Assembly (NCBI GenBank): GCA_947174735.1
Contig: CAMWKC010000060.1
Location: forward strand, 1 to 10,348
From: an uncultured Porphyromonadaceae bacterium
GTDB lineage: Bacteria > Bacteroidota > Bacteroidia > Bacteroidales > Muribaculaceae
DNA length: 10,348 nt
Direction: 5' to 3'
Shown: one piece after another, positions 1-5,305 of the stretch
Layout of the letters: each line of letters opens with the position of its first letter
Numbering within the stretch: position 1 is the stretch's first letter
Translations under genes and position numbers: made by a program
The notes under the pieces: model-generated
Seen by the model: only the letters and a program-made list of their open reading frames with translations
The model's database searches: none
What the model was told of the DNA's origin: nothing

Positions 1-12
1 GGTACAACTGTG

Positions 13-1335
13 TTATTTGATTTTTAATGTATTGTTGATTTCCGAGTAGGGAACTACAAAATGAATCACACCTTCTGTGAAGGCTCCCATTTCGTAAGGC
101 TGATAGGTAAACACAACACCCTTATTTGTCATTGCGGGCCGGGGATATATTTTCCCTTTAACTGTTTCTTTAAGTAGCTCTGAAGAGTTGGTTTCAATAT
201 TATCTTCGCCTAAATCAGCTGTGAATACAGATTCGGGATTCATGTATTCGTGCTTGTAATCGTTAATACGTTTTTCAAGGTTAGCAATGACAGAATCGAA
301 TTTTTTTGGTTTGAAAATATCATTGACTCCAAGTAGTTTGCCTGTAGCTTTGTCGAAAGTCAGATAATATTCTTCCATGTAGCCGTGCATACCCATATTG
401 TAGTAAAAAGTATAAAATCGGTAGGTAATGTATTTATTGTCTTTACTTTGCCATGCCGGATTCATCTTGAAGAGGTAGTCGTACTTAGGTCCTAATTTCC
501 GTCCGTCTTCATCGGCTTTATCATAATCGCGTCTGTAGAGGCGTTCATGTTCTTTTGCATAGTGAGCAGCTATCTGTTCGGGAGTTGCGGAAGCAGCATC
601 TAACTTTCTGAGTCGTTTCGGTTCGTTTACTATTCCGTAGTATTGATTCAGTACCTTACCCATACCTTTGTTGTCAAGATATAGGGCAGTTATATCATTA
701 CTGATTATAGTTTTCATAAACTTACGTGTCCATTCAGGCACATCATGAGGTAGATAGGCCTGAAAGAAGAAATTACAGTCCCATGAAGAATCCGATATCT
801 GAAAAGAGTGTGAATAATTGTGTTTTTCCCAACCTTTGTCAGCGGCGTACGTATCCATCAGATTAATTTCGTATGGCAGATTGCGGATATTGGCACATAA
901 TGTATCGATACCGAATTTAATGTATATAGTCTCTCCGTCGGTCCATACTCCGTTATGCATATCTACTATGAGACAGGTATCCGGCGTGGCGCCTTCGCGC
1001 AAAGTAATAAACATGGTCTGGTCAACAGAAGATACTTCTTGTGTGCTCGTTTCTCCACCGAAATATATACACACGGTTGTGTTATCGTATTGTGCGATTG
1101 TATCGCCGTAATATGGTTCTGATTCGGAGTCATCCTCTTCTTCATTCTGTATGATTTCCGCTACTGCCGGCTCCTCTTCTTTAAAATCCGGAGTGGTCTC
1201 CGTAGCTTCTGAAGTTTCTTCCGAAGTAACCGGTTTATTGAATTCGAGGGTGAACCATGCCGGATTATTGGCATAGATGACGAAAAATACAGATACAGTA
1301 ATAACCGCGATGATTAATGATAACAGATGCCGCAT
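13..1335 (-). CDS. Membrane-anchored DUF3298 (RsiV C-terminal-like) protein
   Basis: A 440-residue protein of unknown exact role. Residues 4-22 form one hydrophobic segment, an uncleaved anchor or signal peptide with no lipobox cysteine. Residues 38-72 are a strongly acidic Glu/Asp/Thr linker. The rest is a predicted extracytoplasmic region. The C-terminal half (about 300-432) matches the DUF3298 pattern: aromatic run then MGMHGY (314-319), LTFDKATGKLLG (325-336), ND-I-F (338-341), and near the end VVFTYQPYEMG (407-417) then VVPYSEI (427-433). In this family the domain is found in RsiV-type anti-sigma factors and in cell-wall deacetylases such as PdaC, as a ligand-binding or accessory module; no catalytic domain is visible here. 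The ATG at 1335 gives the anchor directly after the start. It lies 118 bases downstream of the transporter gene on the same strand; co-transcription is possible but unproven because a hairpin lies between them. Confidence 0.75.
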   Translation of the reverse strand: MRHLLSLIIAVITVSVFFVIYANNPAWFTLEFNKPVTSEETSEATETTPDFKEEEPAVAEIIQNEEEDDSESEPYYGDTIAQYDNTTVCIYFGGETSTQEVSSVDQTMFITLREGATPDTCLIVDMHNGVWTDGETIYIKFGIDTLCANIRNLPYEINLMDTYAADKGWEKHNYSHSFQISDSSWDCNFFFQAYLPHDVPEWTRKFMKTIISNDITALYLDNKGMGKVLNQYYGIVNEPKRLRKLDAASATPEQIAAHYAKEHERLYRRDYDKADEDGRKLGPKYDYLFKMNPAWQSKDNKYITYRFYTFYYNMGMHGYMEEYYLTFDKATGKLLGVNDIFKPKKFDSVIANLEKRINDYKHEYMNPESVFTADLGEDNIETNSSELLKETVKGKIYPRPAMTNKGVVFTYQPYEMGAFTEGVIHFVVPYSEINNTLKIK

Positions 1336-1368
1336 GATGATAGGATTTTTTGGTTTGACAGCCTTAGA

Positions 1369-1401
1369 CAGACCGATATAATAACCTTTATATTCGGTCT
1401 G
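1369..1401. repeat. Imperfect hairpin between DUF3298 and transporter genes
   Basis: CAGACCGA-TATAA on the left pairs with TTATA-TTCGGTCTG on the right, with one bulged base and a short loop. It lies in the 118-base gap between two minus-strand genes. Neither strand has a T-run directly after the stem, so a Rho-independent terminator is not well supported. It could be an attenuating hairpin, an mRNA-processing site or a regulator binding site ahead of the DUF3298 gene. A weaker GTCCT/AGGAC dyad lies at 1429-1446, just past the transporter stop. Confidence 0.5.
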
Positions 1402-1453
1402 ATAGTATAGAGCTTATAAGAGTGGTTGTCCTATCGTCTGCAGGACTATATTT

Positions 1454-2347
1454 TCACTTAGATTTTGACTTACGGTATATCTGCCAGCTGTTGAAGATAT
1501 TTTGCCATATTGAATAGAAGGCCATGGAGACTGAGGCTATAGGGTTAAGAAAAGTATTGATTATCCATATTCCCATAGCTGAATTTTTTTGTGCGAGCAA
1601 CTGGCCACCTGCTACTTTATCATTGTAGTGTTTTCCTATCAGTCGTCCGACTGAAAACTGTATAAAGCAAATCACCAACGACACAGCTCCGAGCCAGAAT
1701 ACATTTGTGACATCTCCTTTCCATTTCATGACAACAAAATCGGCTGTCTGACCTATGGTAACAAAGAGTGCGAAAGCCCACAGATAGAATGACCAATGTT
1801 TGTATGTTGCTATTTTAGTATTGACAGCGGCCAGATATTTCTGTAACAGTAACACTACAAAGAAGGGCAGGGCAATAACTACAGCAATTTTGCAGAATAT
1901 CATAGTAAGAGAATCAATCAGTGAATTTTCGTCTGTTTCACTTATCAGGGAAATATAGACGGGTGCTGTGAGTGCTACCACCAGATTGCCTATAATAGTG
2001 TAAGTGGTGGTACGGACCGGATTAGCTCCTAACATCGAGGCTACCACAGTGACAGAAGATGCCACAGGACAGAGCACGCACATCATGGCACCTTGTGCAA
2101 TTACCTCGTTTGAGGTCAGAGCCATAACTATCTGATAACTGCCGAAGCTTACGATTATCTGAAACAATGCTATCCATAGATCGAGTTTAGCCGGTCTCAG
2201 ACGCGATAATTTTACACCGGAGAATGTGAGTACAAGAATAGCGAAAATTACGTATGGTACCAGAAATGATACCATAGCGCATATCTGACGTAGGAAATAT
2301 CCGCCTATTAAAGCTATCGGTAATACCAGACTCTTGTAACGCTGCAT
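1454..2347 (-). CDS. Bile acid:sodium symporter (BASS/SBF)-fold transporter
   Basis: A 297-residue inner-membrane protein with about nine or ten hydrophobic segments (for example near 23-43, 57-77, 82-107, 113-135, 147-168, 186-206, 215-234 and 258-282). Family features include CPVASS after a transmembrane stretch (93-98), the ANPVRTTTYTIIGN stretch (108-121), and late GGQLLAQKNSAMGIW (247-261) followed by NTFLNPIASV (264-273). This pattern is typical of SBF-like transporters in Bacteroidales. Family members move organic anions such as bile acids, pantoate or other carboxylates with sodium, but the substrate cannot be read from sequence, and bile-acid transport should not be assumed. The length is slightly below the usual 300-330 residues but looks complete. 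It is divergent from the GNAT gene at 2459, with a 111-base shared regulatory gap. Confidence 0.85.
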   Translation of the reverse strand: MQRYKSLVLPIALIGGYFLRQICAMVSFLVPYVIFAILVLTFSGVKLSRLRPAKLDLWIALFQIIVSFGSYQIVMALTSNEVIAQGAMMCVLCPVASSVTVVASMLGANPVRTTTYTIIGNLVVALTAPVYISLISETDENSLIDSLTMIFCKIAVVIALPFFVVLLLQKYLAAVNTKIATYKHWSFYLWAFALFVTIGQTADFVVMKWKGDVTNVFWLGAVSLVICFIQFSVGRLIGKHYNDKVAGGQLLAQKNSAMGIWIINTFLNPIASVSMAFYSIWQNIFNSWQIYRKSKSK

Positions 2348-2376
2348 TTTAAATGGCTTTTAGGATGGAAAGGTGT

Positions 2377-2397
2377 TAATTTCGGACTGCGAAATTA
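2377..2397. promoter_or_regulatory. Perfect 8-bp inverted repeat in divergent promoter region
   Basis: TAATTTCG (2377-2384) and CGAAATTA (2390-2397) are perfect inverted copies around a 5-base spacer. Each arm, read outward-in, differs from the Bacteroidetes -7 consensus TAnnTTTG by one base. The right arm, read on the minus strand, is placed about 42 bases upstream of the transporter start and could be its -7 element. No good -33 TTG is seen 20 bases further up. It could equally be a regulator operator. Confidence 0.4.
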
Positions 2398-2427
2398 GCG
2401 AAAATCGGTCGGTTGTGAGTAACTTCG
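2395..2427 (+). promoter_or_regulatory. Probable promoter of the GNAT gene at 2459
   Basis: TAACTTCG at 2420-2427 matches the Bacteroidetes -7 box TAnnTTTG with one difference. TTAG at 2395-2398 is a weak -33 (TTTG) with 21 bases between. This predicts a leader of about 25-30 bases before the ATG at 2459. Confidence 0.45.
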
Positions 2428-2458
2428 CACTATAAAAATTAGTAAATACAGCAGTAAT

Positions 2459-2959
2459 ATGTTAGAACTACATCTCGCTACTCCGGACGATATACCGTTT
2501 ATAATGGATATATGTGATGATGCACGACGTTTTCAGCGTGTGCAGGGCTTTAACCAGTGGCCTGACGGGTATCCGTCTGAGACTGTAATCGCAGCTGATA
2601 TAACCGCTTCAAGAGGTTTTATGATTCTTCTTGACGGAATGAAAGTAGGATATTGCGTTATTGATTTTGCCGGAGAGAATGAATACGACCGTTTGTCAGA
2701 TATATGGAACTCTGCGGCTCCATACGCTGCTGTTCACAGACTTGCTTTATCTGCAGCTACGCGAGGCAAAAGACTTGGATTACCTCTCTTTAAAGTGATC
2801 GAACAATTCGTTATTTCTAATGGTGTCTACCTAATTAAAGCTGACACCGGTCTTGAAAATATACGTATGCAGCGTCTTTTCGCTTCCGCCGGTTACTCTA
2901 ACCGCGGCATTCAGCAATTTGAGTGGGGACTTCGTATCGCCTACGATAAAGTATTATAG
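2459..2959 (+). CDS. GNAT family N-acetyltransferase
   Basis: A 166-residue cytoplasmic acetyl-CoA-dependent acyltransferase. It starts with the usual GNAT opening (ATPDDIPFI, 7-15) and carries a QWPDGYPS stretch (33-40) seen in a subgroup of such enzymes. The core strand VHRLAL (92-97) is followed by the acetyl-CoA pyrophosphate loop RGKRLG (102-107), a variant of the consensus R/Q-x-x-G-x-G/A. The C-terminal N-x-x-M-x-R-L-F-x-x-x-GY segment (134-146) is the typical second half. The substrate is not predictable. It is transcribed divergently from the transporter; a small hairpin follows the stop. Confidence 0.85.
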   Translation: MLELHLATPDDIPFIMDICDDARRFQRVQGFNQWPDGYPSETVIAADITASRGFMILLDGMKVGYCVIDFAGENEYDRLSDIWNSAAPYAAVHRLALSAATRGKRLGLPLFKVIEQFVISNGVYLIKADTGLENIRMQRLFASAGYSNRGIQQFEWGLRIAYDKVL

Positions 2960-2970
2960 AAGAATAGAGC

Positions 2971-2991
2971 AACAGAACTTCGTGTTCTGTT
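2971..2991 (+). terminator. Candidate hairpin terminator after GNAT gene
   Basis: AACAGAAC (2971-2978), loop TTCGT, GTTCTGTT (2984-2991): a perfect 8-bp stem 11 bases after the GNAT stop. There is no clear T-run after it, so it may be a weak or Rho-aided terminator, or a 3' end-protecting hairpin. Confidence 0.5.
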
Positions 2992-3033
2992 CTGACTTAG
3001 AAGTAATCGGAGAATAATTCAGTTTTATAAGTA

Positions 3034-3061
3034 AATAATTTTCCTGATTGGGAAAATTATT
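3034..3061. promoter_or_regulatory. Operator-like palindrome upstream of XRE gene
   Basis: AATAATTTTCC (3034-3044) and GGAAAATTATT (3051-3061) are perfect 11-bp inverted copies around a 6-base centre. The palindrome ends three bases before a -7 box and covers the -33 region of the promoter for the XRE gene at 3097. Its position is as expected for autorepression by the XRE protein, as in many toxin-antitoxin operons. Binding is inferred, not shown. Confidence 0.6.
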
Positions 3062-3063
3062 GT

Positions 3064-3071
3064 TAACTTCG
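3064..3071 (+). promoter_or_regulatory. Putative -7 box of the XRE/DUF3990 operon
   Basis: TAACTTCG at 3064-3071 is one base from TAnnTTTG and lies 25 bases before the ATG at 3097. The -33 region (about 3039-3042, TTTT) is degenerate and buried in the palindrome. Confidence 0.5.
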
Positions 3072-3096
3072 TAATTAAAATAAATCTTACCTACAA

Positions 3097-3528
3097 ATGA
3101 AGAAAACTATAGAAACGACTACTTTAGGTGCTTGTATCCGAATGGAGCGTGAGAAAGTCGGTTTAACTCAGAGTCAACTTGGAGAACGAATAGGTTTAAA
3201 GGCTTCCCGTATATCTAAAATCGAACACGGCGCTCCTATAACGCCTGAAGTAGCTTCATTTATATTAAGTAAGATGGGGTCGGAATTACAGTTTAAAGTT
3301 GTTAATTCTCATGTTAATGATAAAGAAACTGTAGACTTTCTTATAGCCGTAATTTACAATTATTCTAAAATAAAAAATATTTCTCTTAGTAGGGCGTTCC
3401 GTTATCTGAAGACATTTAAAGGACTGGAGTATTTGACCAGATACAAAGAAATTGAACAGACATTATCTTACGAGGACATAGTAGATAACGTTTCTAAGGT
3501 CTGTTCTCACAATGGCGGTGCCTTATGA
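3097..3528 (+). CDS. XRE-family HTH protein fused to a DUF3791-like domain; candidate antitoxin
   Basis: A 143-residue protein. Residues 10-62 are a Cro/C1-type helix-turn-helix: G-x-x-IRMEREKVGLTQ (11-25), LGERIGL (28-34), SRISKIEHG (37-45). After a linker (63-76), residues 78-138 form a helical segment resembling DUF3791: DFLIAVIYNYSK (80-91), then FRYLKTFKGLEYL (101-113), a YxxxEQTLSYEDIVDNV region (116-132) and a His-Asn-Gly-Gly tail. DUF3791 proteins are known as frequent neighbours of DUF3990 genes, so the fusion joins a DNA-binding part to a partner-binding part; the partner role is inference. The stop overlaps the next start by four bases (ATGA, 3525-3528), indicating translational coupling. 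It probably represses its own promoter through the palindrome at 3034-3061. The Pfam assignment of the C-terminus is from memory of the pattern. Confidence 0.75.
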   Translation: MKKTIETTTLGACIRMEREKVGLTQSQLGERIGLKASRISKIEHGAPITPEVASFILSKMGSELQFKVVNSHVNDKETVDFLIAVIYNYSKIKNISLSRAFRYLKTFKGLEYLTRYKEIEQTLSYEDIVDNVSKVCSHNGGAL

Positions 3529-4025
3529 GACTTTACCATGGTAGCTATTGTAAAATAAAGCTGATAGACCTTAATTTTTCACGTAAATATATGGACTTCG
3601 GACCAGGTTTTTACCTGACTCCGAATTATCAGCGTGCAGTAATGATGGCTAATCGGAGTGTAGACTTGAGAGGGGAAGGGATGCCCGAAGTCAATCTGTT
3701 TATATTTAATCGTTCTTCATGTCCTGAGTGTATAATGATTAAAGAATTTAAAAGTAATAATTGGGAATGGGCCGAATTTGTGATGAAAAACAGAGATAAA
3801 TCGACTATACCCTCACACACTCATGAATATGATATTGTAATAGGTCCTGTGGCCGATTCAAGAGTTGATGCTGAAATAAAAGATTATAAACAGGAATTTG
3901 GAGAGAATTATCTAAACCCCGGTAATTTAAAAATACTTGCCTCCAGATTAAGATATTCTGGAGACATTTACATACAGTATTGTTTCTGTACTGAAAGATC
4001 TTTAAACTATCTGATTCGTGATTAA
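3525..4025 (+). CDS. DUF3990 protein, ADP-ribosyltransferase-like candidate toxin
   Basis: A 166-residue cytoplasmic protein with no signal peptide. It opens with LYHGS (3-7), then DFGPGFYLTPNYQRAV-MMA (24-42), an EWAEFV-x-x-NR segment (81-90), YDIVIGPVADSRVD (102-115) and, near the C-terminus, QYCFCTE (151-157). These are the family signatures of DUF3990, which is placed near ADP-ribosyltransferase folds. By analogy His5, Tyr30 and Gln151 or Glu157 would form the NAD-binding and catalytic triad of an H-Y-Q/E-type enzyme; this residue assignment is inference. A likely activity is ADP-ribosylation of a protein, RNA or DNA, or NAD hydrolysis, which would make it toxic unless restrained by the co-encoded XRE-DUF3791 protein. 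It overlaps that gene by ATGA and is followed after 14 bases by a small helical protein. Its AT-rich composition differs from the transporter and esterase genes to the right, consistent with acquisition by transfer. Confidence 0.75.
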   Translation: MRLYHGSYCKIKLIDLNFSRKYMDFGPGFYLTPNYQRAVMMANRSVDLRGEGMPEVNLFIFNRSSCPECIMIKEFKSNNWEWAEFVMKNRDKSTIPSHTHEYDIVIGPVADSRVDAEIKDYKQEFGENYLNPGNLKILASRLRYSGDIYIQYCFCTERSLNYLIRD

Positions 4026-4039
4026 TAATTGCTTCTATT

Positions 4040-4240
4040 ATGGAAAATCCTATTGAAAAATTACTTGCGGAACTTGTATTTAAAGTTGCAGACCATTTTA
4101 ATCTTGATGCTCAGGAAGCTCTTGCGGTTGTAGCTCAGTCAAAGTTAGCAAATGAGTTAAGTAGAAATGGTAATTGTTATAATCTAACTCTTAATCAGTT
4201 GAGTGAAAAACTTTACGATGAAATTGCGAAAGCTGAATAA
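4040..4240 (+). CDS. Small helical protein, third gene of the DUF3990 operon
   Basis: A 66-residue acidic protein of unknown function, predicted all-helical, without a membrane segment or signal peptide. It contains a helix with EKLLAELVFKVADHF (6-20), then QEALAVVAQSKLANEL (25-40) and a terminal LSEKLYDEIAKA (54-65). It starts 14 bases after the DUF3990 stop on the same strand and is most likely co-transcribed. The layout of an 'S-x-x-x-x-L' stretch followed by a Tyr and a final Leu-rich helix recalls short helical proteins encoded next to DUF3990, and it could be a second, diverged DUF3791-like partner, but I cannot assign it. It may be an accessory antitoxin, a chaperone or a target adaptor. 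Confidence 0.65.
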   Translation: MENPIEKLLAELVFKVADHFNLDAQEALAVVAQSKLANELSRNGNCYNLTLNQLSEKLYDEIAKAE

Positions 4241-4306
4241 GAATTTGTTTTGATTATCATCTTTAATAAAATCTCATTGTCTAAGAAATTATTTTACAGT
4301 GTTTCA

Positions 4307-4332
4307 TAGGGACGCGATTTATCGCGTCCCTA
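4307..4332. repeat. REP-like GC-rich palindrome between convergent genes
   Basis: TAGGGACGCGAT (4307-4318), TT, ATCGCGTCCCTA (4321-4332): a perfect 12-bp inverted repeat, GC-rich within very AT-rich flanks. It lies between the end of the small plus-strand gene and the end of the minus-strand membrane protein gene. A hairpin with a 10-bp stem and a six-base ATTTAT loop can form on either strand and may stop transcription from both sides, but no T-run follows on either. Very similar 'GGGACGCGAT...ATCGCGTCCC' elements are, to my recollection, dispersed in many bacterial genomes, which suggests a REP or MITE-like repeat. Confidence 0.7.
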
Positions 4333-4393
4333 CTGATTATCAACTATTTGTGTAGCTTGAACTACTTTATACAATATTATATTAACCAGATGC

Positions 4394-4615
4394 TTACCGT
4401 GTGCCAAAAATAATACCTTTCCTTACACGCTTCTGTAATATTCTGAATCGGTCGAAACAAATATACGTCAGAATTATAATACTGATTAACTCGAACCATA
4501 ATTTACCCGAAGTTGGAGTTAGGATTACTTCCCAGGCACGGGCGATAATACACATAATCCCCACGATCATGAGGGTTAATGAAATATTGCGCTTAACAGG
4601 ATTACTGATTTTCAT
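4394..4615 (-). CDS. Small two-helix membrane protein, unknown function
   Basis: A 73-residue protein with two hydrophobic segments, about 11-30 (NISLTLMIVGIMCIIARAW region) and 39-55 (LWFELISIIILTYICF region), and basic residues at both ends (Lys-Arg near the N-terminus; RFRILQKRVRKG near the C-terminus), fitting a hairpin with both ends in the cytoplasm. I do not recognise a family. The minus frame is preferred over the overlapping plus-strand frame because of the membrane topology and because a consensus promoter (4644-4674) precedes it at the right distance. The gene is convergent with the DUF3990 operon and could be unrelated to it. Confidence 0.6.
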   Translation of the reverse strand: MKISNPVKRNISLTLMIVGIMCIIARAWEVILTPTSGKLWFELISIIILTYICFDRFRILQKRVRKGIIFGTR

Positions 4616-4643
4616 AGACGAAAGAATTAAAGGTTAACTTTTA

Positions 4644-4674
4644 CAAAGATACTGCTTTTTACTTGATTATACAA
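4644..4674 (-). promoter_or_regulatory. Consensus Bacteroidetes promoter of the small membrane protein
   Basis: On the minus strand: TTG (4674-4672), 20 bases, then TATCTTTG (4651-4644), an exact match to TAnnTTTG with ideal spacing. Initiation is predicted near 4638-4640, giving a leader of about 25 bases before the ATG at 4615. Confidence 0.65.
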
Positions 4675-4765
4675 TAGATTATTCTTTTCGTATTTTAAAC
4701 TTTATGCTTTATTTATGTTCAAAATGATAAAAAGTTATTAGACTATAATTATAAAAGAAAATATT

Positions 4766-5206
4766 ATGCGTACATTTCTATTGACTTTGGTAATGGTAAT
4801 TGTATTGACAGTTACTTCAGAAATAACGGTTTCGGCGACGACCGTAACCTCCTCGGTAGCTTCTTCGAGTATGGTGGAACATCATCGACACGGACACCCC
4901 GGTGGTAAACCTGTGTATAATCCTGCTAAAAGTAGTAAGGAGTATCAGCGTCTGATGCGTAAAGCAGATGAGTGTCGCTGCAAGGCTGCTGATTACAGAC
5001 GGCAGGCTCAGGAGAAATTGCGTCAGGCAGAACGGTACAGTCGAGAAGCTAATGAATACAGTCGCCGGCATCAGTACAGTCATGCTCAGGCCACACAAAA
5101 CAAGGCAGACAAAATTATGCATAAATACAATGAACTGATGCGTAAAGCAGCCGAGCAGGACCGTAAGGCAGCCGAATACGAACGTCAGGCAAATCACAGA
5201 CGTTGA
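4766..5206 (+). CDS. Secreted, charged, internally repeated helical protein
   Basis: A 146-residue protein. Residues 1-24 are a signal peptide (basic start, hydrophobic core to about 17, likely cleavage after VSA). No lipobox cysteine is present, so it is probably periplasmic. Residues 25-55 are Ser/Thr-rich and then His/Gly-rich (HHRHGHPGGK, 39-48), a possible metal-binding stretch. Residues 57-144 are a long amphipathic, Lys/Arg/Glu/Gln/Ala-rich helix likely to form a coiled coil. Two copies of a 19-residue motif starting LMRKA and ending RQA lie at 63-81 and 124-142, also visible as similar DNA. Two cysteines (70 and 72) occur in the first copy only. I do not recognise the family; a structural or envelope-binding role is only a guess. 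The gene ends 13 bases before the 39-bp inverted repeat. Confidence 0.65.
   Translation: MRTFLLTLVMVIVLTVTSEITVSATTVTSSVASSSMVEHHRHGHPGGKPVYNPAKSSKEYQRLMRKADECRCKAADYRRQAQEKLRQAERYSREANEYSRRHQYSHAQATQNKADKIMHKYNELMRKAAEQDRKAAEYERQANHRR
4952..5191 (+). repeat. Internal direct repeat in the secreted protein gene
   Basis: Two about 57-base copies, 4952-5008 and 5135-5191, both begin CTGATGCGTAAAGCAG and encode the LMRKA...RQA motif. Copies have diverged in the middle. This points to an old internal duplication of a helical unit. Confidence 0.6.
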
Positions 5207-5219
5207 GTGACTATTTCAG

Positions 5220-5305
5220 TAAATACGGATACCCATTATAATGACTAAGACCTTGTATAACTTTAGATACAAGGTCTTAGTCATTATAATGGGTATCCGT
5301 ATTTA
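5220..5305. terminator. Perfect 39-bp inverted repeat; shared terminator hairpin
   Basis: The left arm 5220-5258 and right arm 5267-5305 are perfectly complementary over 39 bp around the 8-base loop AACTTTAG. On the plus strand a T-rich run follows (5306-5314), fitting Rho-independent termination of the secreted protein gene. On the minus strand the hairpin begins at the oxidoreductase stop codon (5303-5305) and has no T-run. The stem is far longer than an ordinary terminator stem. Confidence 0.8.

Noticed and set aside
1454..2347. Assigning bile acid uptake to the BASS-fold gene
   Set aside because: The fold is recognised, but family substrates vary widely and no residue pattern visible here fixes the substrate.
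3629..3820. Minus-strand frame within the DUF3990 gene, as an antisense antitoxin gene
   Set aside because: No promoter on that strand and no plausible protein features.
4401..4637. Plus-strand 78-codon frame opposite the small membrane protein
   Set aside because: No promoter or family signal; the minus-strand frame has two membrane helices and an exact promoter.
4817..5197. Minus-strand 126-codon frame opposite the secreted protein gene
   Set aside because: Cysteine- and phenylalanine-rich shadow of a Lys/Glu/Ala-rich repeat gene; the plus frame has a signal peptide and protein-level repeats.
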